Shown here: positions 1-12,527 of the stretch, piece by piece
Position numbering within the stretch: position 1 is the stretch's first letter
Layout: each line of letters opens with the position of its first letter
Assembly (NCBI RefSeq): GCF_047496725.1
Contig: NC_132974.1
Location: 8,617,001-8,681,000 of the forward strand
Reading direction: 5' to 3'
Length of the DNA stretch: 64,000 bases
Source of the DNA: Anoplolepis gracilipes
Taxonomy: Eukaryota; Arthropoda; Insecta; Hymenoptera; Formicidae
The notes under the pieces: model-generated
What the model saw: the letters and a program-made list of their open reading frames with translations, nothing else
What the model was told of the DNA's origin: nothing
Database searches by the model: none
Made by a program: the position numbers and the translations under genes

Positions 1-3000
1 TGATGTCACTTCTTTCCGTGTTTTCTGCACTTGGTTGTAACTTATCGCTGTTCATTCGTGGAGAAGCGACAACGTGTGACTGGAAAGTCGTTAAAATCGG
101 CAAAACTCAATATTTTATATCCCACCGCGTATTTCCCTTCCGGCTGATCACATTCCACTGCTTCCGTTAACCGGATGCGCTAGACTCTCTCTTTGTCTGC
201 TCTTTTCCTTTCTGTCATCCTCCCGCCGTATCTTCGACCGTGAGTTGCACCATATTTCAAACGTCATATTAGCAGAGACCATGCGTCTTCCGCGAGTAAA
301 ATGTCTATGCCGCCAGCAGGCTTTGCCACCGCTACATCACATAGTGCTGGTCCCCCTTGGCGGCATGGTATCGTGTCACTTTCCCGGCTCGCCGCCAATT
401 ACACATTAATGCGGCGTCGCGTTATCCGGAGACGATGCACGAAGTGGAAGTGATGGGCTACGAGAGGCTGGTCAGAGAGACCAGTAGAGGTATCCTTCGG
501 GAATATACTCGCTTTCCGGTATAGTCAATTAACCTAGTTTCACTTGACGCAACGGTTCGATCAACGCTACCCGCTCGAGAAGATGAGAAACTATTTTGTG
601 CCAGGTTTTTCGCCGATTGCACACCGATTGTTGTATACAATTTTCAGATTGAATGTTCGCCGCGCAGAGCACAACGCGCTACGAAGGATGAATGTTATTT
701 CAGATATTTTCGATTGGATGTGTTTCAAATGTAACGTATAGCTGTAGAAATTCGCGATGTCGCGATGTAGTTATGAGAGATGACTTTCTTGCAATAGCAC
801 ATTACGCGTATAGAAGTAATGAAATTTCGAGAAAGATTAACGACACATTGGCCAATTGATTGTTACTATTCCAATCTATCTTTTGTCAGCTGATAGCTGA
901 TAACATTTGGATTCGTCTGAATACTTAACAATTAAAAGAGATTGAGTCAAGAAAAATATCGTTATATTCATTGATTATATAATAATAAAAAGAATAATAT
1001 ATACTCAAACTTTTTCTCAGTTTGTTTCTTTAATCTTAAACATCATAAAAGTAAAACAAATATTTGTTCGTGTAATCCATGTTAAGGATTTTAATAGAAA
1101 GTCACTTTTAGATATACATTATAAAAATTTTCCACAAAACTCTTCTAAACTTTCTTGCTTTGCTATGGCTTTAAGTTTGCTTATAAAATTCGCTACCTTG
1201 TAAAAGTGCCAGAGCATTTTCTTCCAACTGCAGATTTGTTAGACAAACTAAAGTCCACTTTTTCTAAACACTTGATATGTTTTATATTTTCTTAATATTT
1301 TTTATAAGTTTTTTAAATGCATTTAAAAATATTTAATCAAGTTTTAAATCTTGTTTATGCAAAATTTTTACTTAAATTTGAATAATAATATTGACACTGA
1401 ATTTGAAAGCAGCAGACTCATTAATGAACACGATGGCTATTGTGCATTGTAATAATTATTATGCATCTTTATCGAAGGGAAATAAAACTTTTGAAGCAAA
1501 GACGCAACAGTCTAGAAATATCAGATTCATGATTTCGAACGTTTTATTAAGGTCCGATTGACAGAAAGTCGAAAAATTGACCAAAGATCGAGCGAAAAAT
1601 GAATCTCTCGTATCAGTTTCTCTCTCATTAGGATCTCCTCATTAGGCTGGAACATTAATATTATTAAACAGTATATACATCGCGAATATCCGTACGAGGA
1701 TGTAAGGGACTGTTGGGGATATGTACGGAGAGTGGTTAGGGGCTTTTCTCGCAGTAAATATTGTAACATCTGGCGCGACTCATACGAGTTCGAGTCACGC
1801 CTCCGGCCCTCTACATTTCATTTCACTTCTTAGATACTTCACTGAAATACTGTCGAGGATCCACTGGCTTCGTCTCTGTGTGCGGTAATGCTTTGGAAAA
1901 GAACGGTGAACAAAGGAACGAATGTGTGTATGCCGCATTTGTTCCGGTAGCTTCCCGGATTTGCACGGCCGCCCTTGTGTGCTGCTTGCTTCCGCACGTT
2001 GTGGCTGCACGACGAGTTGTTTTCTCTTCGAACGACTGATATTTATGTTATCACACACTGGACTGCGCTACAAAATGTGACATGTTTTCCTCGCGAACTG
2101 ACTTACAGTACATTCTTGACGATGTTGCTCAGAGCTATTTAACAAGTTGCACGAAATGATATAATTATTGTTTGAAAAAACGAACGACCATAAAAATCAT
2201 ATGCCATGTATACGCACGGCGTGCATTGCACGCTACAATGCTAACGATTGACGTTTAACGCGGTTAATAACTCTTACAAGTTTACCGAAACAGCGATTCA
2301 TATGTAAAATGCACAAATAATAACAGCCGTTCGATGCGATGAGATATGAATCGATGCAGATAACGAATGACTCGCGAGAATGGTGAAACACAACGTATCT
2401 CATTCGAGCATGAGACATATTTCATCCACACAAAGTTTAATTCGCTTGAATTCTGCATTTGACAAGTAGCACAAGTCATTCAAGTGCATGTAGCGATGTG
2501 ATTGATTGCGTGTACGTGGAGAAGCGGAAAGAGTTATATATTTATGCGTGCATTTTCCGCGGGATTGTCACGGGCTAATCAAATGAATCTGGCATTCTCT
2601 ATTTACGAATCGTTTTGATATCTCTTTTTTTTTCGTGAACCGATACCAGCCGATTACCAACGAGGAAGGTGGCGGTGACGCGCACGTGGCATTTTTCACG
2701 TTGTAATTTTTACACATCTGAATTTTGCGCGTGAATGTTCAACAACAGTTTCCGCACGCTCTTGTTTACAATGACAATCGATTTAATCAAACTGCGACCA
2801 AGGTGCGCGTTTCGCGCGAAAGCACGCCTCCGTATATTCACGCCACGCCTCGCTACGTAACTAGGTTTTTTTTGGAATTAGGGCTTCGTTGACAGAGCTT
2901 CGCGTTATATTAAAATTTATATTTCCGAAGTGTTGATCCGGTTGCAGAACTGATCGTGAAATGCGTCAAGAGACACGCATTGTTTATGTAGGTACGATTG

Positions 3001-4280
3001 GAATTTGCAGAATAAAAAGTATGCCATCTATCTGAAAAAACAAAATTTTTATACCGCATTTTTTCTATCGTACGCTCGTGCATGCAGTCGGGCGCATTTG
3101 AATTTTTGCGATGTACCGTGCATCTCTCAAAATCAAATATTCTTTGTTTATATCTTTTTTAAGTTACTACAATTATTAGAAATTCAGTGTATTTATACAA
3201 TATTGATTAATTATGATATAACATCTTGCTTGCATGTTTTATAAAAAAATTTTAGTTTATTAAAATCTGAAAATAGATTTGTTTCTTTTTTCAAAATTTT
3301 CGCTGCTAGTCTGATGCAATTTTGTTTTATATCGAAACTTATTAGATATCATAATTTTTTCGCATATCTGAATTTTGTGTATGATTATTAAATGGCAATA
3401 TTTTTGCTTTTTTATTTTGAGACTTTATTTAATATAATAACCCATTAAAAATATAATCAAAGAAGTAATATATTTTAAAATATAAAAGAGTATTTTAAGA
3501 AACATAAAAAAATCTAAATATATTTGTTTTATTTATATAAATTCACAAATGAACATAATCGCATTTCGCATAAAGATATCATGGCTTATCGCAAATATAA
3601 AACGAGATTTCTCTTCTTAGCTCATATTATGAAATTATACGATCTCGTGAAGGTTTTTAGTGAAAAGAACTAAGAAGCTCACGCAGACGGCTCTTTCAAT
3701 AATTCATTAACCATTTGTTTCGTTAGCTACTTCTACGCGGACCGTGTGGTAGACTCCCTGAAAAGTGCTTTAATTTCCTCCGTCGACTTGTTACCGTCTT
3801 AAAACTTTAAGGCGCTCTCGCCGTTAAGTGACACGCTTCATGGAAATACGACAGCGCGTGGAATTGCCGTGAAATGTCTCAGACGTTTCGATTTCAAACT
3901 AAAGAAACTTTTGTCCTTTAATCCAGTGCTCTTATAAAATATAATGTAAAACGTATTCTTCTAAATTTATTATTTGCTATATTAAATGAAGTAATAAAAA
4001 AGTAATATAGTATAATGTAGGACAGTAAAACTTGTGATTCATTATAATTTAAAGATAATATTGTAAGTAACGTGTGTTAATGTGTCAGAGTTCATATCAG
4101 AATATCATGTCTATGTAATTTATAATTTACTGAATTGAATTTAAAAATGTAACAATAATATATCTTGATTTTAAAATTATTTAAAAATTTATTTTTTTTA
4201 ATATTTTAAAATGTGGAATATGTTCCACAAGTATAATTAAATTTTTCCATTTTTTTAGATTTTTCATTCAATTTGTGTAA

Positions 4281-4309
4281 ATTCTTTTATCAAGTTTTGA
4301 TAAAAGAAT
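4281..4309. repeat. Perfect short hairpin
   Basis: ATTCTTTTATCAA is followed after 3 bases by its exact reverse complement, TTGATAAAAGAAT. The 13-bp stem has no mismatch. In AT-rich DNA this may be chance, or the relic of a tiny foldback insertion. The stem is too short for a pre-miRNA. Confidence 0.6.
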
Positions 4310-6074
4310 CTGCTGTACAATTGACAAAAGATTTTTACGTTTGTACGTATAATTAAGGGCACTTTGAAAATTTTGTACTTTGTGCTTGAAGACCCGGTAA
4401 ACTCTATGGAATGTACACGTGTATAAATGCCAGATTATGGAGCAGGAATTCGTGAGATAACTTCGTCCTTTCGGAGCCGTCAACCGCCAGTTTGTGCAAC
4501 AGAATCGTACCGAGGTTTCGTGTCTTCTGCCTTTATACAATTTTATCGCTGTCTTGAATCTATGTCTATACAATTGCGCATACAGTTTCTCGATATATCG
4601 CTTTAAACACAGTCCTAAACAATAATGACACGTACTTGCAATATTAAGTAAAGTTTAATACGGACGAAATGTTTCTAAAATACTTTTTAAAGATATGCAT
4701 TTTTTGTTTTAAACATTGAAGCCTTATGTATTAAAATAAATTAGCATCTTGGAAATAAGATTATATAAAAATTTGTATTTTTTCTTTTCTTATAAAATTT
4801 ATTTCTCGCATAAAGTATTGACAATATTTTAGTCAATACTAAAAATATATAATGTTTTAAATTATAATTTTAAATTATATAATTATCAACAATGTGTTTT
4901 AAGTATAATTCACTACAAAATATCTAGATTTCAATTTAGATTGGTATTTCAAAATTGTAAGACGACAAAAAATTAAATTTAGAAATCTCAATACACATAA
5001 ATATTTACTATAATTTGTCGATTAATTGTTATTTATTGTTTTAAAATATCGAAGAATATGAATATATTCGGCAATATGTAAAGTATATTAAGGTTATCGT
5101 CTAATATAAGAACAATAAAACAGAATGTTAAAAATAGCTCATATCTATATAAAGTAGGTTAAATGAAGATCTTTTAATAATAAACGAATGTAAGCTAAAA
5201 ATAGATAATTTTGAATTTTTCAAACATTTCAGAAAATTATTTTATTTAAATAAAAATGTTATATCTTGTGAATGTTATAGCTTTTTAAATAATAGACTAC
5301 GCGACAAGATTTGAACATTTTCATCTATAAAGAATATTTTATGAAACGTATATTCTCAATCTCTCTAATCTTGTTATATAATAAATAAATCAACTTATAT
5401 TCGATAATTCAACGCTTACTTCATATCGTTTTTATTGATCGTTCTTTTATTATTTTATCAAATTTTATATTTTAAGGTACTGCTCTCTATTTTAAAATAT
5501 CCGCTCATGGATACGCTAAATGAGTAGAACTTCGCGACTGACTTTTGTTCGCGTTCACGTACCGGTTGTTCTTTAAAGAATTACAGAGTCCATTTGCCGG
5601 TATTTCACAGGCGCAATCTAAGCAGGCACGCCCCGCGCAAGATTTATTAGAATTAGAAATCTGATGCTCCATATGTGCGTCTCTACGTTGTATATTAACA
5701 TTAACGGCACGGGTGTTACGAGCCATTTGTACTTGGAGTAGTGAATTACATGGAACGTGAGAAGCTTCCGTGCACGAATTATTAGTCTCATTATCGTATA
5801 GTTTACAGGATTTGCTGTATGGCAAAATTTGCACCGCTGTTACATTGTCGATTTTCGAAAATAGAAAAGATCTTTTCGATACTAATTAATTAATTTAAGT
5901 CAAGTTAATAATCCACCTATCGTTCTTATCATTTATATATATATATATATATTTTATTACTTAATATTGCAAAAATAAAACATATATTTGCAAGCATACG
6001 CTATGATAATTTCATTATACGTAATATATTATTTATGTATGTCGAATTTAACTAAAATTATATAATATTTAATG

Positions 6075-6075
<1 letters not shown>

Positions 6076-6119
<44 letters not shown>
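6076..6119. repeat. (TA)n microsatellite
   Basis: An uninterrupted run of 22 TA dinucleotides in AT-rich DNA. A second shorter AT run lies about 130 bases upstream (5933-5951). It is likely length-polymorphic and could extrude as a cruciform. Confidence 0.95.
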
Positions 6120-6122
<3 letters not shown>

Positions 6123-8478
6123 AAAAAATTTGTGTGTGAGAAAATATAATAAATTATTATGTGGATATATATAATATAAAACTCTAGAAACGTTAATAAG
6201 TTATTATATATTAATAAATTATTATATGTATATGTATTCTATGCGCATTTCAACGTTTACGTTTATAATGTCAAAACGCATTTACATGAATACTAAAAAT
6301 ATTCAGTATGAAATATTATATCTCATTTTGAGTCACATATATACAGAATAAAGTAACGCAGCGATTCCTGCTACACTCTGCATTTGTAATAAAATTTTTC
6401 TGTTCATAAAAATATATGTGACTACATATATTTGAAATATACATATATATTCTTATAAAGTTTCTTTGTATTTATCACATGTTTTATGTAGCACCAAAAA
6501 TAGTTTGTAAAGAATTTTAGACCGATATAAATAATGTATAAAAGACTCTCAATTATGCTTTCTATATATAAACTCCTTTTCTCTTTCGTTTTTGACAAAA
6601 TACATTATTTTGTATCAAGGTTAGATTAATTATATGAGAACCGCAAATTTGTATATATGCGCATCCACATACACATACATACATATACTGGATGCACTGC
6701 ACTTTGGTTGCATGACGTAGTGGAATCCCATTTGTATGCATAACAGTATAGTTTAATTTAATTAACTAGTTACCGATGCAAACATATTCTTTAAGGTGTA
6801 CACTGCGTACACAGATTGTACATTCATAATACATATTAAATTCTAATTGCTGTGTATCGAATATACACTAATTTGCAAGCTATATTTATTTTATAAAACT
6901 CGCTAGTACTATTTTAAAAGCTAATCTTATGAAATAAATATTGTTGATGCTGATATATTGAGAAGAAAATATAGGACAGAATGTATATCTATGATGACAG
7001 AGATATACTATCTTTTAGCATTTTCAGCTATAAATGTCAGATCTGAGAAATTAAATTAAAAAACAATTTTTTCACATTTGATTATAGTACATATTTTATT
7101 TCCTAGCTCTCTTTTAAACTTTTATTTTTAATAATAAAAACTCTATTTTTAAATTAAAAACTATTATTAGATTATGTCGATATTTATCTGAAAAAGTATG
7201 CTAAAGAAAATTTAATTACATTAATAATTAATTTAAAAAATTGACATTTTAATAAATTAAAATGTCTCTTGATTCTTTATTACATAGAAATCTCGATTAC
7301 CATCAAATGTCGCAATTTATAGCTCATTCCCTAACTTACACGATACATAGCGCTGCTTTAATTCGCATCGGTGAACACTCAGAAACCGCGAATGCCATCA
7401 AGAGAATGAACCACGAGACACGTCGAATTGATATTAAAATTAATGTTATATAGTTAAAGGGCTGTGGCGAGAAACTTCCCGATTAATTCGGTAGATAACG
7501 CCCACGGGTGCTTTCGCGAGCGCCGATGTCGGCGTAAGAGATAGCATTGCCGCGAACACGACGGCATCCAATTCGAACAATTTGGTTTTCCTTCGAGCTG
7601 GGACACGCGAAGGTCCCTCTAACCTATCCGTCCCCCTGCCGTTCTACGTTCGGATGGATGGCAGGGAGAGAGAGAGAGAGCGGGAGACACGATTCACCAG
7701 AGAATTATCGGTACTTGATTGCGCTTAATCCGCGAAGTTTTCTCGTTTGACTTCCCCGTTTCGAACGCGGCTCCACCTCGTTGGTTGCCGTCGTGCGAGA
7801 CTTTCAGTCGGGGATCCGCTAAACGAAAAACGCGCGTTAATGCTTCGCCAAAAAAAAAAAGAGAAAAAAAAGGGGAGAGGAAAGAAGAGAGAAATTCATA
7901 TCAAACGTGAAAAGAGTCTAAAGCTGAATCTCGCGCTAACGATGCTCGTTCGGTGGAATATGTTTGCTCACTTCCGGCATCCTTCTCGCATCTTTCTCTC
8001 TCCTTTACTTTAGTTCGCCTTATTTATCTACCTTTCTCTAGAACATTTCTATACATTTTACTCTCTCTTACCCCTCTCTTTCTTTCCCTTATCCTCAAAC
8101 GTTCTCAGAGAAGAAACGTTGCTACACGCACGCTCGGGGCGCAAGGACGTACCTCTAACGGCTTACACTAATCCCAGCTACCTCAACAGCCTGGCGAATT
8201 ATTTCCATTCCGTTTCCCTATTTCCATGCATCTCGCGTTATCAAAGCGTGTGCGCGCGCGCCTCGGCGCCGTTTGTAGAGGCAGAGTTGTGGTTTCCGGC
8301 ATTAATTTCGCGAACAATGAGCGGTGCCTGATACACTCTTTTCCGGTGAGAATAGAACGCGAGCGATGGGATTTCGAAAGAATCGTGGAAATTTGACTTT
8401 TTATTCCGCCCGCTGCAACAGAGATTCGGCTAACAATATTACACACTTGGATATGACCGAACCACAACCGAGAGAAAG

Positions 8479-8481
<3 letters not shown>

Positions 8482-8529
<48 letters not shown>
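8482..8529. repeat. (GA)n microsatellite
   Basis: About 24 GA units on the + strand, at the edge of a GC-richer block. It generates Arg-Glu repeat frames on + and Leu-Ser repeat frames on -, which should not be read as proteins. Confidence 0.95.
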
Positions 8530-8532
<3 letters not shown>

Positions 8533-9184
8533 TTCTGTTGTTAAATTCGATAAAATCCGTAGCAAATCTAAATAGCAATTTTTTATATTTGTTATCTTAT
8601 ATTGCTATATTTTATTTGTTAAAAGCAGAAACATATTAGAAATAATCAGAGAAAGCAGTGATTGTTAAATAGCATAATTAGAACAAATATGTTAAATAAT
8701 TATTTTAAAAATTTATTAGATTCACATTTTATTTTCTTGTTAAATAAAGTTATTTTTACTTTTCAAGATATAAAAATACTTTTTAAGTATAAATTTAATA
8801 GAGGATGGCTGAAAAAAGAGCACAAAAATGCAAAAAGATATAAATAATAAAGGAAAAAATTGCAATTTTATTTTAAATTTTTAAGTAACTTTAATTTTTT
8901 GTAAAAAAAAATTAAATTTACTTAATAATATATTTTTTAATTCTTATTAATCTTCTAAATAATGTTTATCATTAAGTCAGTATTTTTATTTCTAATTTCT
9001 TATTATCCACACTTTTCAATTTTTCAGACCCAATATCGTGTTGTAAATCTACCAATAAAATGTATCTACATATACACATATATTAATATAATAATTCAGA
9101 GTATGATTTTTTGATTCACATTCTTTATCTTCTATATTTTGTAAGACGCACATCGTGAATAAAAAGGAAAAAGAAAAACATAAG

Positions 9185-9470
9185 AGAAGAAAATGCTAAG
9201 AGAGGTAATATTTTATATAATACGGTTAAAGGCATTTTAAAATTTTTTACTCAATGAAATAAAATGAGAATATTCAGCTAATCACAATCACCTTATGACT
9301 AGATACAAAAGAGACAGGAACACAAGAGCACAAGTCACGTTATATCAAATGTTAGAAATATCTTTTTAGTAAAGATATTCCAAGAATCTATTCAATCCCG
9401 CTTCTCAATCTGAATGTGAAATCTGAATGCATTTTACAATGTGAATACGCGCGACAGAAATGCAACTTTC
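9185..9470. repeat. Decayed direct duplicate of the downstream promoter/5' flank
   Basis: This segment aligns by eye in the same orientation with 9608-9890, about 425-432 bases downstream. Shared landmarks in the same order are the AAGAGAG block with a TATxATACG block after it, an ATGCATT/GGCATTTT block, CAATGARATARAATGAG, AATCACAAT, GACTAG, and then RACACRAGAG-like purine-rich sequence. The tail (AATCTGAATG, a TTTTxxAATGT block, then CGxGxxACGAAA-like sequence) also seems to match the 5' leader of the exon. This copy is more AT-rich and has no signal-peptide frame or donor, so it looks like the degenerate copy. Confidence 0.55.
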
Positions 9471-9607
9471 TTGCATTATAAAGGGAGGTTGAAAGAGTAA
9501 TGAATAAACGAATCGCATGTGTATATATTATGTATGTTAAGTATATATATCATATATAAGATTGCGCGATCGCACACAATACTTTTAAAGTTGACGTGAT
9601 GACAATA

Positions 9608-9913
9608 GTACAAGAGAAACGATAAGAGAGATAACATTTCGTATGATACGTTCGAAGATGCATTCGAACACAAGTCTCTTGCGCAATGAGATAGAATGAG
9701 GATGTCCGGGAAATCACAATTGTCCCTTTGACTAGTAAAGACACGAAAGAGAGAGGCACGTGGGAGTCAGGACGCATGCGTGTCGTGTTGCTCCTGCTGG
9801 ACTCCGAACGACAAGTCAGTCTGCATCTGAACTCCGGCTCGCGTAGGTTTTGTAATGTCAGTGCGTGTACGTGACGAAAATTAAACGACATAAATCTCGA
9901 AAAAGTAATAAAT
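9608..9913 (+). promoter_or_regulatory. Putative promoter and 5' leader of the signal-peptide exon
   Basis: The flank immediately upstream of the 9914 ATG is richer in G+C than its surroundings. It holds an insect initiator-like TCAGTC with the A at 9818, which would give a leader of about 96 bases. No TATA box lies at the expected -30 position. The leader contains a short upstream ORF (ATG at 9855, nine codons, stop at 9882-9884), which could dampen translation. The block is duplicated upstream in decayed form. The initiator call rests on one hexamer and is tentative. Confidence 0.4.
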
Positions 9914-9986
9914 ATGACAATAATCACTGCCATCCTTGTCTCATGGACTGCATGGATCTTCGTTACGTTGGCGCATTCATCTGAAG
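9914..9986 (+). CDS. First coding exon (signal peptide) of an unidentified secreted or membrane protein, partial
   Basis: ATG at 9914 opens 24 codons plus one base, ending at a consensus donor AAG|GTAAGT (GT at 9987). The peptide starts M-T-I-I-T-A-I-L-V, then has a hydrophobic Trp-rich core (S-W-T-A-W-I-F-V-T-L-A) and a polar end H-S-S-E. This is a textbook signal peptide with cleavage likely after the Ala at residue 20 or near the Ser pair. A phase-1 intron just past the signal peptide is the common arrangement in extracellular protein genes. An in-frame TGA at 9872-9874 means this is the first in-frame ATG; the context is AAT before ATG. The frame has no known family signature because the mature protein lies in later exons, which I could not place with confidence. 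Alternatives are a lineage-specific secreted peptide or a fortuitous frame. Antisense to it lies a 175-codon frame, judged a shadow. Confidence 0.5.
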
Positions 9987-11602
9987 GTAAGTACGGAGAT
10001 AGACTTGCGAAAATGTTTGCCGAAAGATAACAGAGATGATAGTTTTTAATCATAAACCTAAACAACCAATTAATCAATTTATCTTTATAAAAGTGTTTCG
10101 CGTGCCTAAATCTTCTGATGGTGGAAGCTGTTAATTATAATTTGGATCGAGAAGAAGAAGCTTGAACGTTCACGATAAATTATACATTAACAAATAAAAT
10201 TATAAAAATTAAATCATTAAGCTTTACAATAAACAGAAAAAAATCAAGTCCACTCAGCAGAACGCGTAAAAGAACTGCGACATCCGAATGCAAGCTCTTC
10301 GTATACCATCCATTATGGTTATACTATAAATCTGACTTAACTCGACATGCCATTTTGCGAAACTTTCTTCATAAAGTCATACCACCATTTCACTATTTTT
10401 TAATGCTTTTTATTGCGTTGTTCTAGTTTCGTAATATTGCAGGAGATATTGGAGTGTATGCAGTTTTTCTCGTAGATATTGTTGGATATCTTTTTTGGAC
10501 AATATGATTACACATTGTGACTACATATAGATAAAATGACTGCATATTATAAAATTGATACAAAGAATCGTTTTACATTTAAAATGCATTTAAAAGGCAT
10601 AAATTGACATTAAATTAATTAAAAAATAGATATTACATTAAATTAAAAAAGTTTCACGTATACGGTTTTTTTAAACATTAATTATATATTATAACATAAG
10701 TGTATATAAATTAATAAAATATTTTAAAACAGTTATTAATAATGTGTACAATATAAATGTAGAAAGTGGAGTAAAAAAAAGTTGAATTTATTAATATTTA
10801 TTAACAGTCGTATTATAAAGTTAACTAAAAATGTGATGTTCTCTCTCTTGTAAATTCCTCAGGGTATAAAAATGAAAACTTAAATAACGATAAAACTGCG
10901 TACATGATTAAATGAGAATTTGTGGAGTGCACATGGTGGCGTGACACAGAAGTATTATCTGCGAGAAAACGGAAAAAGCCTCAAATTTATGGAAGTGCTA
11001 ATTGGTATTGTTAGCGGAACGGGCGGGAATAATAGCAATTGCTGAAAATGATACAGAAAGATACCAAAAATAGAAGAGAAAGAGAGAGCAGTTTGCTTAA
11101 ACTGATGATTTATCGAATGAAGGATTGGATAGGCGCATGACTATTGCCCTGTTTCACATTTTTAAAAACGGGAACGAGAACACAATATGAATGAAAGGAC
11201 CAAGTAAATCGTAAATAGTCTAGATCAATATTGTATATATACTTTGCACAGGTACCAGACGGTACGAAATGATAAATTTAAAGGTCACCTATCATTATAA
11301 TTCTCTTATAATTGCATTGTTGAAAAATTAAAACGTGTGCGACTTTTTGTATTTAAATATCAAAAGATGTGTGACAAATATTTAAAAATATATTAGATAT
11401 ATTAATAAAATATTACAAATTGTATGTTTGTGTGTGCACGCATGTGCATAGTAATTGATCACTGTTTTTATTCATTTAAAAATTTAAAAAAATTTTTTAT
11501 AGATGTTATAGAAAATGTATACTTATCGAATCATCAAATTGTGAGAAAATAATAATTATATTATAATATTATTACAATACAGGATATTATATATATTTTA
11601 TA

Positions 11603-11608
<6 letters not shown>

Positions 11609-11638
<30 letters not shown>
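11609..11638. repeat. (AC)n microsatellite
   Basis: Fifteen AC units, followed directly by GCGCGTGT, which makes the 3' edge an alternating purine-pyrimidine tract with Z-DNA potential. Looser GT-rich sequence lies at about 11922-11978. Confidence 0.95.
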
Positions 11639-11640
<2 letters not shown>

Positions 11641-12322
11641 GCGTGTATAACTTGATTCAACAATAATCTAAATGTGTAGATACTGCGCCAATATAAATCA
11701 CATTTTAAAGTTAATGTTTCTGTTATGAAATAAAAAAAGTGAATCGTGAAAGAGTTAAAACATTCTGCGATACATAATAGAGATTAATTGAACTAGAATA
11801 ATCAGAAGTCATATAAAATTATTGGATATACTTGTCATACTTCAAGTTTGCAAAGAATGAGATACAAACAACATACTCGCGATTTAACGAAGTGATATAA
11901 GTTGCATGGGAAATAAAACTGTGTGTGTATGTGTGTGTGAATGTATATGTGTGTGTGTATAAATGTGTATGTGTGTGAGTAAATTAATTCTTTCTACTGA
12001 TATATCAGTAGATTTAGAATTTCAATCCAACGTGTTACAATCATGATTCTATCTTATTACCAGATAATTGTTCTAGAAGAATAAAAATTAAAGTTTGAAG
12101 AGGTTAGTGTTTTTCATCGATTCTTAATATTGTCTTCGAATTCTCTTGAGAGAATCTTTTAAAGTCAGTGATTGACGTGATCAATAAACTGCTAGAATAT
12201 AATGATAAATTACACGTCGATTGCAATCAACGATATTGCTATGCTTATATTAAAGTTAGCACGAATTATGTTATTGATTTACCCATAATAGTTTTTGACG
12301 GGAGTTTTTTCATCTTTTTAAC

Positions 12323-12324
<2 letters not shown>

Positions 12325-12371
<47 letters not shown>
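12325..12371. repeat. (AG)n microsatellite
   Basis: About 23 AG units. It extends an otherwise unremarkable + strand frame into an Arg-Glu repeat. Confidence 0.95.
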
Positions 12372-12374
<3 letters not shown>

Positions 12375-12462
12375 ATTCTTTTTGACCTCATCTGTAATAT
12401 CTGTCAAATATTTTTTACACATATTATATGTATTTATGGTTTTTTATTGTAATTATATATAT

Positions 12463-12466
<4 letters not shown>

Positions 12467-12526
<60 letters not shown>
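12467..12526. repeat. (TA)n microsatellite with a CA tail
   Basis: Thirty TA units, the longest AT run in the window, followed by a short CA run (12528-12537). It lies about 100 bases downstream of the AG run at 12325. Confidence 0.95.

Positions 12527-12527
<1 letters not shown>

Larger units (their letters stand above)
1..9150. other. Noncoding stretch, no supported gene
   Basis: No reading frame here has a credible start plus coding character. Frames longer than 60 codons are scattered over both strands and resemble no family I know. GC-richer blocks (roughly 1-560, 1780-2060, 2500-2960 and 7480-8570) alternate with strongly AT-rich DNA. Such blocks in insect noncoding DNA can be regulatory, but nothing here proves it. 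A purine-rich run at about 7849-7896 is followed by a pyrimidine-rich run at about 7985-8100. A perfect 13-bp stem hairpin lies at 4281-4309 and a smaller one (9-bp stem, AGTATTGAC/GTCAATACT) at 4814-4840. A short GA run sits at 7666-7680. Confidence 0.6.

Noticed and set aside
1760..1805. tRNA B-box-like GAGTTCGAGTCACGCC
   Set aside because: No A box at the right distance and no acceptor or anticodon stem can be drawn.
9550..10077. 175-codon open frame on the minus strand
   Set aside because: It is antisense to the signal-peptide exon and its duplicated flank, has unremarkable composition and no splice context. Judged a shadow.
10441..10503. Possible second exon after TTGCAG that continues the 9914 frame for about 20 codons
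   Set aside because: The frame is phase-compatible, but the result would be a hydrophobic stub ending in TGA, and the acceptor has a poor pyrimidine tract.
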